Below, piece after piece: positions 43,984-53,176 of a stretch of 64,000 bases of DNA. How positions within the stretch are numbered: the stretch's first letter is position 1; every line of letters begins with the position of its first letter. The notes under the pieces were generated by a model. The model was not told the DNA's origin. It worked only from the letters and a program-made list of their open reading frames with translations, and did no database searches. Source of the DNA: Sinorhizobium arboris LMG 14919 (lineage in GTDB: Bacteria > Pseudomonadota > Alphaproteobacteria > Rhizobiales > Rhizobiaceae); NCBI RefSeq assembly GCF_000427465.1, contig NZ_KE386497.1, forward strand, positions 569,014 through 633,013. The letters are read 5' to 3'. A program made the position numbers and the translations under genes.

Positions 43984-45183
43984 ATGTTTCTCCGCAACGC
44001 CCATTCCGATCACCGACGTGCGCTCGAGCCTGCCGATGCTGATATGCTCGCTCTCGAAGCGGCGGCAGACGTGGAGCATCATCTGCAATACCGTGACCAT
44101 CACGCGGAGACGCCGCTCGTTTCTCTGCCCGGTCTCGCCGCGGCAACCGGCGTCGGGGCGATCCACGTCAAGGACGAGGGGCAGCGGCTGGGGCTCGGCA
44201 GCTTCAAGGCACTTGGCGGCGCCTACGCTGTCATCCGCCTCGTCTTGGAGGAAGCTTCAGTGCGACAGGGACGGACGATAGATATGGCAGCGCTGCATTC
44301 TTCGGACGTTCGGCAGATCGCAGAAAGCATGACCTTCGCCTGCGCCACCGATGGCAATCACGGCCGCTCGGTTGCCCAGGGTGCCCAGCTCGTTGGCGCG
44401 CGCTCGGCTATCTTCGTGCATTCCGGCGTCAGCGATGCGCGCGTGCGGGCGATCGCCCGGTTTGGTGCGGAGATGATTCGCGTTGAGGGCAGCTACGACG
44501 ATTCCGTGCAGGAGGCCGCTCGCGTTGCCGAGGAGCGCAACTGGACGATCGTCTCAGACACCTCATGGCCCGGCTATGAGCGCATTCCGGGGCTGGTGAT
44601 GCAGGGTTACACCGCGCTCGTACGCGAGGCGCTGCGCCAGATCCCGGCACCGCCCACCCACGTGTTCATCCAAGCCGGCGTCGGCGGCATCGCGGCGGCC
44701 GTCGCCGGACATTTGGCGATCGTGCTCGGCGATGAGCGGCCGGTCTTCACCGTCGTCGATCCAGCGCGCGCTGCCTGCCTGTTCGAGACGGCGCGTGCCG
44801 GCCATCCGGTGAAGGTGCCGCATGGCGAGCCAACAGTTATGGCGATGCTCGAATGCTACGAACCGTCGCGCGTTGCCTGGCGCATCCTCTCGCGCGCCGC
44901 CGATGCCTTCCTGACGGTCGATGAGGAGGATGCCCTCTCGGTGATGCGGCGTCTTGCCAATCCTGTCGCGGGTGATCCGGCGGTCGTCTCCGGCGAAAGC
45001 GGCGGCGTGGGCCTCGCAGGCTTCCTGAAGGCGGTTGCTGATCCCGAAGTCAAGGCCGCCCTTTCCATCGGTAAAGAATCCCGCGTCTTCGTGGTCAATA
45101 CAGAGGGTGCGACCGATCCCGGTCGCTATCAGGAGATCGTCGGAGCTTCGCCCGCTGAGGTCCTATCGCGGGGTGCCGCATGA
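43984..45183 (+). CDS. Diaminopropionate ammonia-lyase-like PLP enzyme
   Basis: The product has 399 residues behind AAGGAGG. Fold-type II PLP enzyme: YRDHHAETPLVSLPGLAAATGV, VKDEGQRLGLGSFKALGGAYAV (PLP lysine in SFKALGG), TDGNHGRSVA, QAGVGGIAAAVAGHL and SGESGGVGLAG. The pattern matches 2,3-diaminopropionate ammonia-lyase (YgeX type), which turns diaminopropionate (and D-serine or threonine weakly) into pyruvate and ammonia. It leads an operon with two amidohydrolases, overlapping the next gene by four bases. A generic threonine dehydratase is less likely because LGLGSFKALGGAYAV is the YgeX form. Confidence 0.85.
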   Translation: MFLRNAHSDHRRALEPADADMLALEAAADVEHHLQYRDHHAETPLVSLPGLAAATGVGAIHVKDEGQRLGLGSFKALGGAYAVIRLVLEEASVRQGRTIDMAALHSSDVRQIAESMTFACATDGNHGRSVAQGAQLVGARSAIFVHSGVSDARVRAIARFGAEMIRVEGSYDDSVQEAARVAEERNWTIVSDTSWPGYERIPGLVMQGYTALVREALRQIPAPPTHVFIQAGVGGIAAAVAGHLAIVLGDERPVFTVVDPARAACLFETARAGHPVKVPHGEPTVMAMLECYEPSRVAWRILSRAADAFLTVDEEDALSVMRRLANPVAGDPAVVSGESGGVGLAGFLKAVADPEVKAALSIGKESRVFVVNTEGATDPGRYQEIVGASPAEVLSRGAA

Positions 45184-46415
45184 CGGCGCCTTCCATCGAC
45201 GCCGTCCGGCTGCTCGGCCGTTTGCGTGAACTCGGCGCTATCGGCCGAAATGGCGAGGGCCGGCTGACACGGCTTGCCGCGTCCGACAGCGAACGGGACG
45301 GCCGTAACCGCCTGGTCTCCTGGCTGGAAGCGGCGGGGCTTGAGATCGCGGTCGACCGTATCGGCAACATCTTCGGCATCTGGGCAGAGGACACGGCGGA
45401 TCGTCCGCCGCTGATGCTCGGCTCGCATATCGACACCGTCATCAATGCCGGCATCTATGACGGATGCTACGGCGTGCTTGCGGGACTGGAGGTCATCGAG
45501 ACGCTAAAGTCTTCTGGCTTCGTGCCGGTGCGGCCCATCGTCGTTGTCGCCTTCACCAATGAGGAGGGCGTGCGGTACACGCCCGACATGATGGGCTCAC
45601 TCGTCTATGCCGGCGGGCTGGATGTCGAGACGGCGCTGGCGACGGTCGGGACTGACGGATCTGTGCTCGGCGACGAGCTTCGCCGCATCGGCTATGCGGG
45701 CGACCGCGAGCCGGGCTTTCTGAAACCGTGTGCCTATATGGAATTGCATATCGAGCAGGGCCCAGTGCTGGAGCGCGAGGGCGTTGCGATCGGGGCAGTG
45801 GAAAACCTGCAGGGCATTTCCTGGCAGAAGGTGAGTGTCGAGGGTGATGCAAACCATGCCGGTACGACCCCGATCTCCATGCGCCGCGATGCCGGCTATG
45901 CTGCCGCCCGCGTCATCACATTCCTGCGTGATCGCGCCAAGGCCTCGAACACGCCGACGGTGGCGACGGTTGGCTGCATGGCCTTCGAGCCCAACGCGAT
46001 CAACGTCATTCCCTCTCGGGTGACCTTCACGGTCGATCTGCGCGATCCGGATGAAGAGCGGCTGAAGCAGGAGGAGGCGGCTCTTGCCGATTTCCTCAAG
46101 ATGCTCTCGGGGGAGGAGGGTGTGGCCATCAGCGTCGAGCGGTTGGCCCGCTTCGAGCCGGTGACCTTCGATGCCGGCATCGTCGCGGGCATCGAGGCGG
46201 CTGCCAGGGCACGGGGGCTCTCCTGGCGGCGCATGACCTCCGGTGCTGGCCATGATGCGCAAATGATCGCGCGCATGGCGCCGGCGGCCATGATTTTTGT
46301 GCCGAGCAAGGGCGGCATCAGTCACAATCCCAAGGAATTCACCGGAGACGACGAACTGGTCGCGGGTGCCAATGTCCTGCTCGACGTCGTCCGCAAGCTC
46401 GTGGGAGGGGAATAG
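45180..46415 (+). CDS. M20-family Zn amidase (N-carbamoyl-amino-acid hydrolase/allantoate amidohydrolase type)
   Basis: The product has 411 residues. Metal-site motifs: GSHIDTVINAGIYDGCYG, TNEEGVRYTPDMMGS, MELHIEQGPVLE and SGAGHDAQMIARM. These define the HyuC/AllC group, which removes carbamoyl or ureido groups from amino acids in the cytoplasm as a dimer. Coupled to the ammonia-lyase by ATGA; the next amidohydrolase starts right at its stop. In this operon it may deacylate an N-substituted diaminopropionate to free the ammonia-lyase substrate; this is inference. Confidence 0.85.
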   Translation: MTAPSIDAVRLLGRLRELGAIGRNGEGRLTRLAASDSERDGRNRLVSWLEAAGLEIAVDRIGNIFGIWAEDTADRPPLMLGSHIDTVINAGIYDGCYGVLAGLEVIETLKSSGFVPVRPIVVVAFTNEEGVRYTPDMMGSLVYAGGLDVETALATVGTDGSVLGDELRRIGYAGDREPGFLKPCAYMELHIEQGPVLEREGVAIGAVENLQGISWQKVSVEGDANHAGTTPISMRRDAGYAAARVITFLRDRAKASNTPTVATVGCMAFEPNAINVIPSRVTFTVDLRDPDEERLKQEEAALADFLKMLSGEEGVAISVERLARFEPVTFDAGIVAGIEAAARARGLSWRRMTSGAGHDAQMIARMAPAAMIFVPSKGGISHNPKEFTGDDELVAGANVLLDVVRKLVGGE

Positions 46416-47561
46416 ATGGACATCGATCAACTGGTTTCTGACATGCGCGCCTGGCGTCACCACCTTCACGCTCACCCCGAATTTGGCTTCGAAGAGAAGC
46501 GGACATCGGCTTTCGTCGCCGCAAAGCTTCGGGAATTCGGTTTCGATGAGGTCGTCGAGGGGATTGGCGGCACTGGCGTTGTAGGCACATTGAAGCGGGG
46601 AAGCGGTAATCGCTCGGTCGCGCTGCGTGCCGATATGGATGCGCTTCGCATTCCCGAACAGGGCAACCTGCCCTATGCCTCGAAGAATGCTGGTGTCATG
46701 CATGCCTGCGGGCACGACGGCCATACGGCGATGTTGCTGGGTGCTGCAAAGATGCTCGCCGAAGAGGGTGGCTTCGATGGCACGGTTCGCTTCGTCTTCC
46801 AACCCGCCGAAGAATGGGGCAGGGGCGCGCTGGCGATGATCGAGGATGGCATCATGCACCGCTTCCCCTTCGACGAGATCTACGGCATCCATAACATGCC
46901 GGGTCTTCCAGTCGGGCATTTCGAGACGCGTCCCGGCGCGATCATGTCGGCCGAGGACAATTTCGAGATCGTGCTGCGTGGCATCGGCGGTCACGCGGCG
47001 CGGCCGCATGGCGGAAACGAGGTGCTGGTGGCGGCCTGCGCACTTGTCACGAATCTCCAGACGATCGTCTCGCGCCGGCTGAACCCGACTGATATCAGCG
47101 TCGTCTCAGTCACCGAGCTTGTCACCGACGGCACGCGCAATGCCCTGCCGGGGCTGGCGCGCATTCTGGGTGACGCTCGAAGCTTCCGGCCGGAGGTGAG
47201 CGCCGAGATCGAGAAGCAGATGCGCGTGATCGCCAAAGGCACGGCGCTGACCTACAATGTCTCGGCCGAGGTCAGCTATACCAGGGAATTCGTGCCGCTC
47301 CTGAACGACGCCGCGCTGACCAACGAGGCATTCGCAGCCGCCGCAGATGTTTTCGAGCCGAATAACGTCGCCGTGCGTCGGGAGCCGATGACCGGCTCGG
47401 AGGATTTCGCCCGTTTCCTCGACTTCGTACCTGGGTGCTTCGTCTTCCTCGGCAATGGCACACACTCTGCCCCGTTGCACAATCCGACCTACGATTTTAA
47501 CGACGAGGCGCTCATCTATGGCGCACAATTCCACGCGAGCATCGTCCGCAGGCGGCTTTGA
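46416..47561 (+). CDS. M20D-family amidohydrolase (hippurate hydrolase type)
   Basis: The product has 381 residues. MRAWRHHLHAHPEFGFEEKRT, ALRADMDALRIPEQGNLPYAS, VMHACGHDGHTAMLLGAA (Cys/His/Asp metal site), VFQPAEEWGRGALAMIEDG and GSEDFARFL are the standard M20D motifs. It hydrolyses N-acyl amino acids. The ATG is immediately after the previous stop, so the three genes make one transcript. With two different deacylases and one ammonia-lyase, the operon looks built for acylated non-protein amino acids. Intact. Confidence 0.88.
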   Translation: MDIDQLVSDMRAWRHHLHAHPEFGFEEKRTSAFVAAKLREFGFDEVVEGIGGTGVVGTLKRGSGNRSVALRADMDALRIPEQGNLPYASKNAGVMHACGHDGHTAMLLGAAKMLAEEGGFDGTVRFVFQPAEEWGRGALAMIEDGIMHRFPFDEIYGIHNMPGLPVGHFETRPGAIMSAEDNFEIVLRGIGGHAARPHGGNEVLVAACALVTNLQTIVSRRLNPTDISVVSVTELVTDGTRNALPGLARILGDARSFRPEVSAEIEKQMRVIAKGTALTYNVSAEVSYTREFVPLLNDAALTNEAFAAAADVFEPNNVAVRREPMTGSEDFARFLDFVPGCFVFLGNGTHSAPLHNPTYDFNDEALIYGAQFHASIVRRRL

Positions 47562-47732
47562 TCGGGCCGGCAACCAGACCAGGGCTTCTTGCGTGGCCCA
47601 GTTCGTCGGCCCGTTCGACATCCTGCGCGATCGCTTCGAGCATCAGTTCGTCCTGCAGCAACACGTCAATCAGACGATGGCCGATCGAGGCGTGCGCTGG
47701 ACGGCTTGGAAGTGAACGCTAACCGGTTTGGC

Positions 47733-47969
47733 TTAAGCAGCTTGGAGAGGGTTGGATGACGTCTCGCCCGCGATCACCAAGAGGGCAGTCGCTCCAGCTG
47801 TCTCGGCGAGAACTCTTGCATAAAGTGCCTCCAGGTAGTTGGTTATTTGGAGAATCTCACTGCGGCCACGTTCGAGGATTTCCAAGACAGCGACATCCAT
47901 TTGGCCAGTGATCTCGGCTTCTTGCGAGCGGTTCTGGTTGTCAGGTGTAAATACAGCAGTATGGGACAT
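47733..47969 (-). CDS. Small hypothetical protein at the end of the chemotaxis operon
   Basis: The product has 78 residues, MSHTAVFTPDNQNRSQEAEI with an amphipathic helix VLEILERGRSEILQITNYLEALYARVLAE. Same direction as cheW and the chemoreceptor, 77 bases after cheW. No known domain. The gap beyond it (47562-47732) has a leftward frame HASIGHRLIDVLLQDELMLE that could be a relic of another gene, but no start is visible. Confidence 0.5.
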   Translation of the reverse strand: MSHTAVFTPDNQNRSQEAEITGQMDVAVLEILERGRSEILQITNYLEALYARVLAETAGATALLVIAGETSSNPLQAA

Positions 47970-48046
47970 TTGTTCTTCTCACTTCGTTTTTTGTCGATGA
48001 ACGCAGCGTCGACCGCGAGCTTGCGCCTGCGTTTGCTGGCGATCGG

Positions 48047-48517
48047 TCAGGCTGCCGCAGTCTCATCGAGATTGGCGAACATGTTGTCGAGGTCGAGGAA
48101 GCAAACCATGCCGCGTTCAAGCGGGATGATGCCGTGCGAATAGCTGGCGTTGAAGGTCATGCCGAGATCGGGCACCGGCTGAATCTGGTCGCCGCGGATC
48201 GAAAGAATATCGGAGACCTGATCGACCACAAGGCCGACGATGTTGTTTCCCACTTCTGCAACGACGATGGCGGCACGGCTTGTGTCGATCGTGCTGCGGA
48301 CGCCGAGACGCGCAGCCAGATCGATAATGGGGATGACCGAGCCGCGCAGATTCATCACGCCGAGCACATGCGGCGGCGCGTGGGGCAGCGGTGTTGACGC
48401 TGCCCATCCTCGGATTTCCCGGATCGAGGTGGTCTCGACGCAGAATTGCTGGTCGCCGAGATGAAAGGCGATGATTTCCAACGGCGTACCCGGGCTGCGT
48501 TTGCTGTCCCAAGTCAT
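48047..48517 (-). CDS. cheW: CheW chemotaxis coupling protein
   Basis: The product has 156 residues from ATG 48517, behind GGGAGGA; the ATG overlaps the receptor's stop. CheW fold: IIAFHLGDQQFCVETTSIREIRGW, PHAPPHVLGVMNLRGSVIPIIDLAARLG and VGLVVDQVSDILSI. It links chemoreceptors to the CheA kinase at the inner membrane. Because cheA and the rest of a che cluster are absent, this CheW probably feeds a system coded elsewhere. Confidence 0.92.
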   Translation of the reverse strand: MTWDSKRSPGTPLEIIAFHLGDQQFCVETTSIREIRGWAASTPLPHAPPHVLGVMNLRGSVIPIIDLAARLGVRSTIDTSRAAIVVAEVGNNIVGLVVDQVSDILSIRGDQIQPVPDLGMTFNASYSHGIIPLERGMVCFLDLDNMFANLDETAAA

Positions 48518-50526
48518 CAGAAATCCTCCCATCCTGCCGCCGCAGTCGCGGTTCGGCCTCCACCGAACGCGCCGGCGACCTTTAGCCCGAGTGCACGCGC
48601 CGGCGAGGCGGCGGGGCGGGCGTCGTGGGCGACGATACGCGGACCCGATGTCGAGCCATCCACCCTGAAGCGGGCGATCAGCCGTGAGAGATTGGACGCC
48701 TCGTCGGCGAGCCGATTGGTCGCCGCCGTCGATTCCTCGACCATCGCCGCATTCTGTTGTGTCACCTGATCCATGTGGTTGACGGCGGTCGAGACCTCCG
48801 ACAAGCCTGTCGATTGCTCCTTGGCGGCTCTCGCGATCGAATGCACATGCTCGTTGATCTTGACCACATGTCCCTGGATCAGGGTGAGGGCTTCGCCGGT
48901 CGCAGTCACAAGCTTTACGCCGGATTGGACCTCGCCGCTCGAACGCGAGATCAGCGCCTTGATGTCCTTGGCCGCCCCGGCTGAGCGCTGGGCAAGCTCG
49001 CGCACTTCCTGGGCAACGACGGCGAAACCCTTGCCCGCATCTCCCGCACGCGCTGCTTCGACGCCGGCGTTCAATGCCAGAAGATTGGTCTGGAAGGCGA
49101 TCTCGTCGATGACGTTGATGATCTGACCGATCTCGCCGGAGGCCTGCTCGATTCTTCCCATGGCCGAGACCGCGTCCGTCACGACGGCGCTCGACTGCTC
49201 GGTGCTCCTGCGGGCTTCGTCGACCATATGGCTGGCTTCCGTCGCCCGCTCTGTAGAGCTTCTAACCGCGACGGTGATTTCCTCGAGCGCCGAGGAGGTT
49301 TCCTCCAGCGAGGCCGCCTGTTGCTCCGTGCGCTTCGACAGATCACCGGAGGCGCTTCGCATCTCGGTCGCACCGCTGTTGATGGTCTCCACCGCGGAAC
49401 GGACTTCGCCGAGCACCGCGCGGAGATTGGCCATCGTCGCATTGACGTTTTGCTGCAGTTCGCCAAAGGCTCCCTGGAACTCCCCGCGCATGCTCTCGGT
49501 CAGATCGCCCGCAGCCAAAGCCGACACCACCCTGCGTGTTTCAGCGATACCTGTATCGACCGATGTCACCAGGTCGTTGACTTGGGCGGCAAACCGATTG
49601 AGATCGGCGTTGTCATAGTCCTTGGAGATGCGCTGTGTGAAATCGCCGGCGACGGCCGCCGCCACCACCTGGCCGATGCTCGACTGAAGGTCGGCGCTCT
49701 TGGCCTGCAGCGCTGCTTCCTGGTCGCTCATCTCACGCACCTTGATGCCGTTCTGCTTGAACACCTCGACAGCGCGCGCCATATCGCCAAGCTCATTCCT
49801 GAGATCGGTAAAAGGAATTTCGACCGCGAGGTCTCCATCGGCGAGCTTGCGCATGACGCCCGTCGTGCTGGCGATCGGAGCTGCAATACCACGATAGAGG
49901 GCGAAACCGGCAAGCACCGCAAATGCCGCCATCACCGCCATTCCTCCCATGGCGGTCCAGTCCGACGAGTCTACGGCCGCGCGTCCAGCGGCGTTGCGCT
50001 CGATCATGAGAGCGCGTTCTTCGGCCTGGATCTCTGCAACAAGCTTTCGGATGCCATCCATGGATTGTTTTCCGGCCCCGCTCGCCTCCATTTTCCGGGC
50101 GACCTCTATTTGGTCGGACTTCTTGATGAGGGCGATCTCCTCGTCGGCGACATTTGCGCGCCACGCTCTTGCCAGCACATCCAGATCGTCGAGGCGTTTT
50201 TGCTGCGTCGGATTATCCGCCGTCAACTCTTTCGCCTGCGCCAGCGATTCTTCGTAGAGTTGCTGTCCCTCTCTGAAGGGGCCCAGGAATGATTCGTCGC
50301 CGGAGATGAGATAGCCGCGAACCCCTGTCTCTTGGTTGACCATCCCAAGAAGCAGTCGGTTCGTAGCCCTGAGGACCTCATTGGTATGCTGGACCCACCC
50401 GCTCGTCTGATCGACGAAGTGAAGGCTGCGATAGTTGAAGACGCTTATCGTACAGGCTACGACAAGAAGGATGGCGAAGATGGTCGCGATCTTAGATGAT
50501 GTTCTCAGATGCTTGATGTGTGGCAT
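48517..50526 (-). CDS. Methyl-accepting chemotaxis protein with CHASE3 sensor
   Basis: The product has 669 residues. First membrane helix at about 13-32 (IATIFAILLVVACTISVFNY), then a periplasmic helical CHASE3-type sensor (NRLLLGMVNQETGVRGYLIS) to about 190. Second helix AVMAAFAVLAGFALY, HAMP and a long cytoplasmic signalling domain follow, with the hairpin tip FQTNLLALNAGVEAARAGDA. The protein ends GWEDF, a WxxF pentapeptide of the type that tethers CheR/CheB, so it is likely a high-abundance, self-sufficient receptor. The ligand is unknown. Operon with cheW. Confidence 0.92.
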   Translation of the reverse strand: MPHIKHLRTSSKIATIFAILLVVACTISVFNYRSLHFVDQTSGWVQHTNEVLRATNRLLLGMVNQETGVRGYLISGDESFLGPFREGQQLYEESLAQAKELTADNPTQQKRLDDLDVLARAWRANVADEEIALIKKSDQIEVARKMEASGAGKQSMDGIRKLVAEIQAEERALMIERNAAGRAAVDSSDWTAMGGMAVMAAFAVLAGFALYRGIAAPIASTTGVMRKLADGDLAVEIPFTDLRNELGDMARAVEVFKQNGIKVREMSDQEAALQAKSADLQSSIGQVVAAAVAGDFTQRISKDYDNADLNRFAAQVNDLVTSVDTGIAETRRVVSALAAGDLTESMRGEFQGAFGELQQNVNATMANLRAVLGEVRSAVETINSGATEMRSASGDLSKRTEQQAASLEETSSALEEITVAVRSSTERATEASHMVDEARRSTEQSSAVVTDAVSAMGRIEQASGEIGQIINVIDEIAFQTNLLALNAGVEAARAGDAGKGFAVVAQEVRELAQRSAGAAKDIKALISRSSGEVQSGVKLVTATGEALTLIQGHVVKINEHVHSIARAAKEQSTGLSEVSTAVNHMDQVTQQNAAMVEESTAATNRLADEASNLSRLIARFRVDGSTSGPRIVAHDARPAASPARALGLKVAGAFGGGRTATAAAGWEDF

Positions 50527-50912
50527 GGCAAAAATCGTCCAGTTTGGGCTGAATATGCTTCAGTGATGCATAGCGCTGACTTTCAGCTGCTTGCGCTATA
50601 CGCGGGAAGAGGCAATGACATGGTTCGCAGGATGCGCGTTCTCCGGTTCATGAGGACAGGAGGGCGTCATGCTTCCACGTCGTTTTGAGCGAAACCACCT
50701 TTCAAATCATTCGAAAAGGCGTCGGACGGAATTGCCTGCTGCGCAATAGCAAGTGGCCCTGCCCGCTCCCGTGCAGACGTTTCCGCCGCGGACCGGATGG
50801 GCGCCCCATGAATTTATTGTAAAGCTTAACAGGTCCTAAAGTTCGCTACCCTGAGCTGTGTCACGGTGCGGAAGGCGGACAAAACTTCCAAGATTGGACA
50901 AGGGAACTCTGT
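50527..50912. other. Intergenic region between the receptor and the AraC gene
   Basis: About 385 bases with the leftward chemoreceptor promoter on its left side. A 26-codon rightward frame at 50669-50749 has a good GGAGG site but no other support. Nothing else is recognised. Confidence 0.5.
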
Positions 50913-51905
50913 TTAAGCGCTTGTCGCTCGCCTTTTTGTATCGGATGGCTTCTCTCCGTATGCCTCTCGATACGCAGTGGAAAAACGGCCGAAATGAAAG
51001 AAGCCCCATTTGAGGGATATCTCTTTGATGGATTGTTGATTCGCAGGATCAAGAAGGTCGGCATGCGCAGCGCGGAGCCGGATAGCGCGCAGATAGGCCG
51101 AAGGTGTCGTTTCCTTGAACGTCCGAAAGCCGTTCTCAAGAGCGCGTATCGAAACACCCACCGTTTCAGCGACCGCAGCCATCGTAATTGGCCGATCGGT
51201 ATTCGCGCGCATGAAATCAATGGCCCGATGCACATGCCACGGGGCAATCATCGCAGCATTCTTGTCCAGGAGATATGAGAGCCGATGAGGCACCGATCGC
51301 ACCACCAGTTCCGCCAGTGCACTGGTCAAATTCGACATCGCAACAGGCGCGTGAAGGAGCGGCCCATCGTTTCGCATGCCGGTCACGATCGCTTCCAGTA
51401 AATTTTGCATGACTTTTCCTTCGACAGAAGAGAGGTCGATCGGGGGATGTAAGTCCAGCGTCCCAGTCAATGGCACGTCAAGGACTCCGGAGACCGCCTT
51501 CGCGATGAGGGTCCAGTCCAAACGCAAGACATCGGACACGTGTGGAGCGCCGCGCACGACGAAGCGATCAGCCTGATGATTGTTGACCAGAAGCAGTTTT
51601 CCAGGCAGTCCTTCAAAGGCACGGTGACCGACAGTCACATCGATAGCGCCCTCGCGTGGCAGGAGAATTGATAGCCATTCGGCCATTTCGGGTTCGGCGC
51701 GCACCTGCCACCCGGTTAAATACTGACCGGCGACCAACGTCGTGGTGCCACTGCTCCAAAAATCGGCATTCCATTGGAACTTTTGCGAAGGGCCGGTGGG
51801 GGATGCTTCCAACGGGCCGAAATGGCGCGTGAAGGTATCGACCATCTCTTCAAAATCAGTGCCAGAAAAGCGCGAAACGAGCTTGGAAGGATTGTTATGC
51901 GGCAT
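50913..51905 (-). CDS. AraC-family regulator
   Basis: The product has 330 residues. The C-terminal 100 residues hold the double HTH (ITMAAVAETVGVSIRALENGFRTF and the second with KEISLKWGFFHFGRFSTAYREAYGEKP). The N-terminal 200 residues resemble the AraC ligand-binding domain of the OxyR-unrelated anthranilate/PchR-like group (LLPREGAIDVTVGHRAFEGLPGKLLLVNNHQ). It lies 83 bases beyond the end of the hydroxyproline epimerase gene in the same direction and might be read from it. A regulatory part in hydroxyproline use is possible but unproven. Confidence 0.85.
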   Translation of the reverse strand: MPHNNPSKLVSRFSGTDFEEMVDTFTRHFGPLEASPTGPSQKFQWNADFWSSGTTTLVAGQYLTGWQVRAEPEMAEWLSILLPREGAIDVTVGHRAFEGLPGKLLLVNNHQADRFVVRGAPHVSDVLRLDWTLIAKAVSGVLDVPLTGTLDLHPPIDLSSVEGKVMQNLLEAIVTGMRNDGPLLHAPVAMSNLTSALAELVVRSVPHRLSYLLDKNAAMIAPWHVHRAIDFMRANTDRPITMAAVAETVGVSIRALENGFRTFKETTPSAYLRAIRLRAAHADLLDPANQQSIKEISLKWGFFHFGRFSTAYREAYGEKPSDTKRRATSA

Positions 51906-51988
51906 GTTGCTGCAAGTGGGTCAAGTGACGGCTGCGAAGGATATTGGCCAAAAAATTGCTGACGCTTAGATCAACAGGTGACCTAAGG

Positions 51989-52996
51989 TCAGCTCAGGAA
52001 ACCCTCAACATATGGCTCCTGGTCATCAATCAAGTGAGTGGATGCGCCTGTTATGTAGGCGTTCCCTTCGACGCTTGGAATGATTGCAGGCATGCCTGCC
52101 GCCAGGGTTACGTGCCGCTCGATCCGGCCCTTGAACGTTGATCCTATCAAGCTCTCATGGATGAAGACATCGCCGATTTCCTGCTCTCCTCGGGCTGCCC
52201 TGAGCGCTACACGCGCCGACGTGCCTGTACCGCAGGGTGAGCGATCGATGATCTTCGGAGTGGCGATCACGACAGCACGTGCATCGCCGCCGTTCGTGGG
52301 TGCGCCGCACCACATTGTATGATGCGCGCCTCGAATACTGGGGTTATCCGGGTGGACAACGTCAATGACGCCGGGCAGCATTTTCACGAGAACCTGCGCC
52401 ATTCGCCGCAACTCTTCAGGCGAATAGTCGGCGCAGTCCCTGAAGTTTTTCTGGCTCTCGACGATGGGATAGAAATTGCCCCCGTAAGCTATGTCGAAAA
52501 CGATGGGACCGAGGTCGGGGTGGTTCAATTCTACGCTCCGGGCAAGAACAAACGAGGGTACGTTGCTGAACCGAACCCCACTGACTTTGTCGCCGGTCTT
52601 TTCGTATTTTGCCTCTACAACCCCGGCAGGGGTGTCTAGCCGCACAACTCCTGGCGTAGTCGGTTCGAGTAACGCCTTTTCGATGATGAATGTCACCAAT
52701 CCTATCGTGGCATGACCGCACATCGGAATACATCCTGATGTCTCAAGGTAGAGTACGCCTGTATCGCAGTCTTCCCGTGTCGAGGGAACCAGCATTGCCC
52801 CCGACATCATCTCATGGCCCCTCGGTTCACACATCAGTCCACTGCGGATCCAATCGTACCTTGTGATAAAATCCAGTCGCCTCTCGCTCTGTGTCTCGCC
52901 TACGAGCTCTGGCTGCCCAGAGACAATTAGGCGAACGGGCATGCCGGCCGTATGGCCCTCAATGCAGTCGAACGTGTAGCGGGTCATACCAATCAC
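51989..52996 (-). CDS. 4-hydroxyproline 2-epimerase (proline racemase family, Cys/Cys)
   Basis: The product has 335 residues (or 332 from the ATG three codons in). Both catalytic cysteines of the racemase type are present: C93 in PMCGHATIG and C255 in DRSPCGTGTSAR. DCIEGHTAGMPVRLI is the standard opening. Such Cys/Cys enzymes epimerise trans-4-hydroxy-L-proline to cis-4-hydroxy-D-proline, the first step of bacterial hydroxyproline catabolism. Its promoter region, shared with the divergent SDR gene, has two TGTCGACA palindromes, linking it to the downstream cluster under the GntR regulator. Confidence 0.87.
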   Translation of the reverse strand: MIGMTRYTFDCIEGHTAGMPVRLIVSGQPELVGETQSERRLDFITRYDWIRSGLMCEPRGHEMMSGAMLVPSTREDCDTGVLYLETSGCIPMCGHATIGLVTFIIEKALLEPTTPGVVRLDTPAGVVEAKYEKTGDKVSGVRFSNVPSFVLARSVELNHPDLGPIVFDIAYGGNFYPIVESQKNFRDCADYSPEELRRMAQVLVKMLPGVIDVVHPDNPSIRGAHHTMWCGAPTNGGDARAVVIATPKIIDRSPCGTGTSARVALRAARGEQEIGDVFIHESLIGSTFKGRIERHVTLAAGMPAIIPSVEGNAYITGASTHLIDDQEPYVEGFLS

Positions 52997-53064
52997 TTCC
53001 GTTGAGTGTTGAACACAGCGCCCATGAGGGGCAGGTAGCGATATGTTGCAGATTGTCGTGCAAA

Positions 53065-53072
53065 TGTCGACA
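53065..53072. promoter_or_regulatory. TGTCGACA palindrome, probable GntR operator
   Basis: A perfect 8-base palindrome 68 bases upstream of the epimerase start, in the divergent promoter region. The same word occurs at 53125, 57335 and 57363. Confidence 0.6.
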
Positions 53073-53124
53073 GAAACATCGATCGAACAGCCGTTTTCAA
53101 ATGAGCCGGTTGACAGAAGGTTTG

Positions 53125-53132
53125 TGTCGACA
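53125..53132. promoter_or_regulatory. TGTCGACA palindrome, probable GntR operator
   Basis: Second copy, 44 bases before the SDR start at 53177 and 60 bases from the copy at 53065. It is placed to overlap the rightward promoter. Confidence 0.6.
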
Positions 53133-53176
53133 TTAGATCGACGCCTTTAAGCCTTGCCGAGAAAGGGAGCGGTGAT

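Noticed and set aside
50669..50749. 26-codon frame with a GGAGG site upstream of the chemoreceptor
   Set aside because: Too short to support without conservation. Very basic peptide with no other sign of coding.
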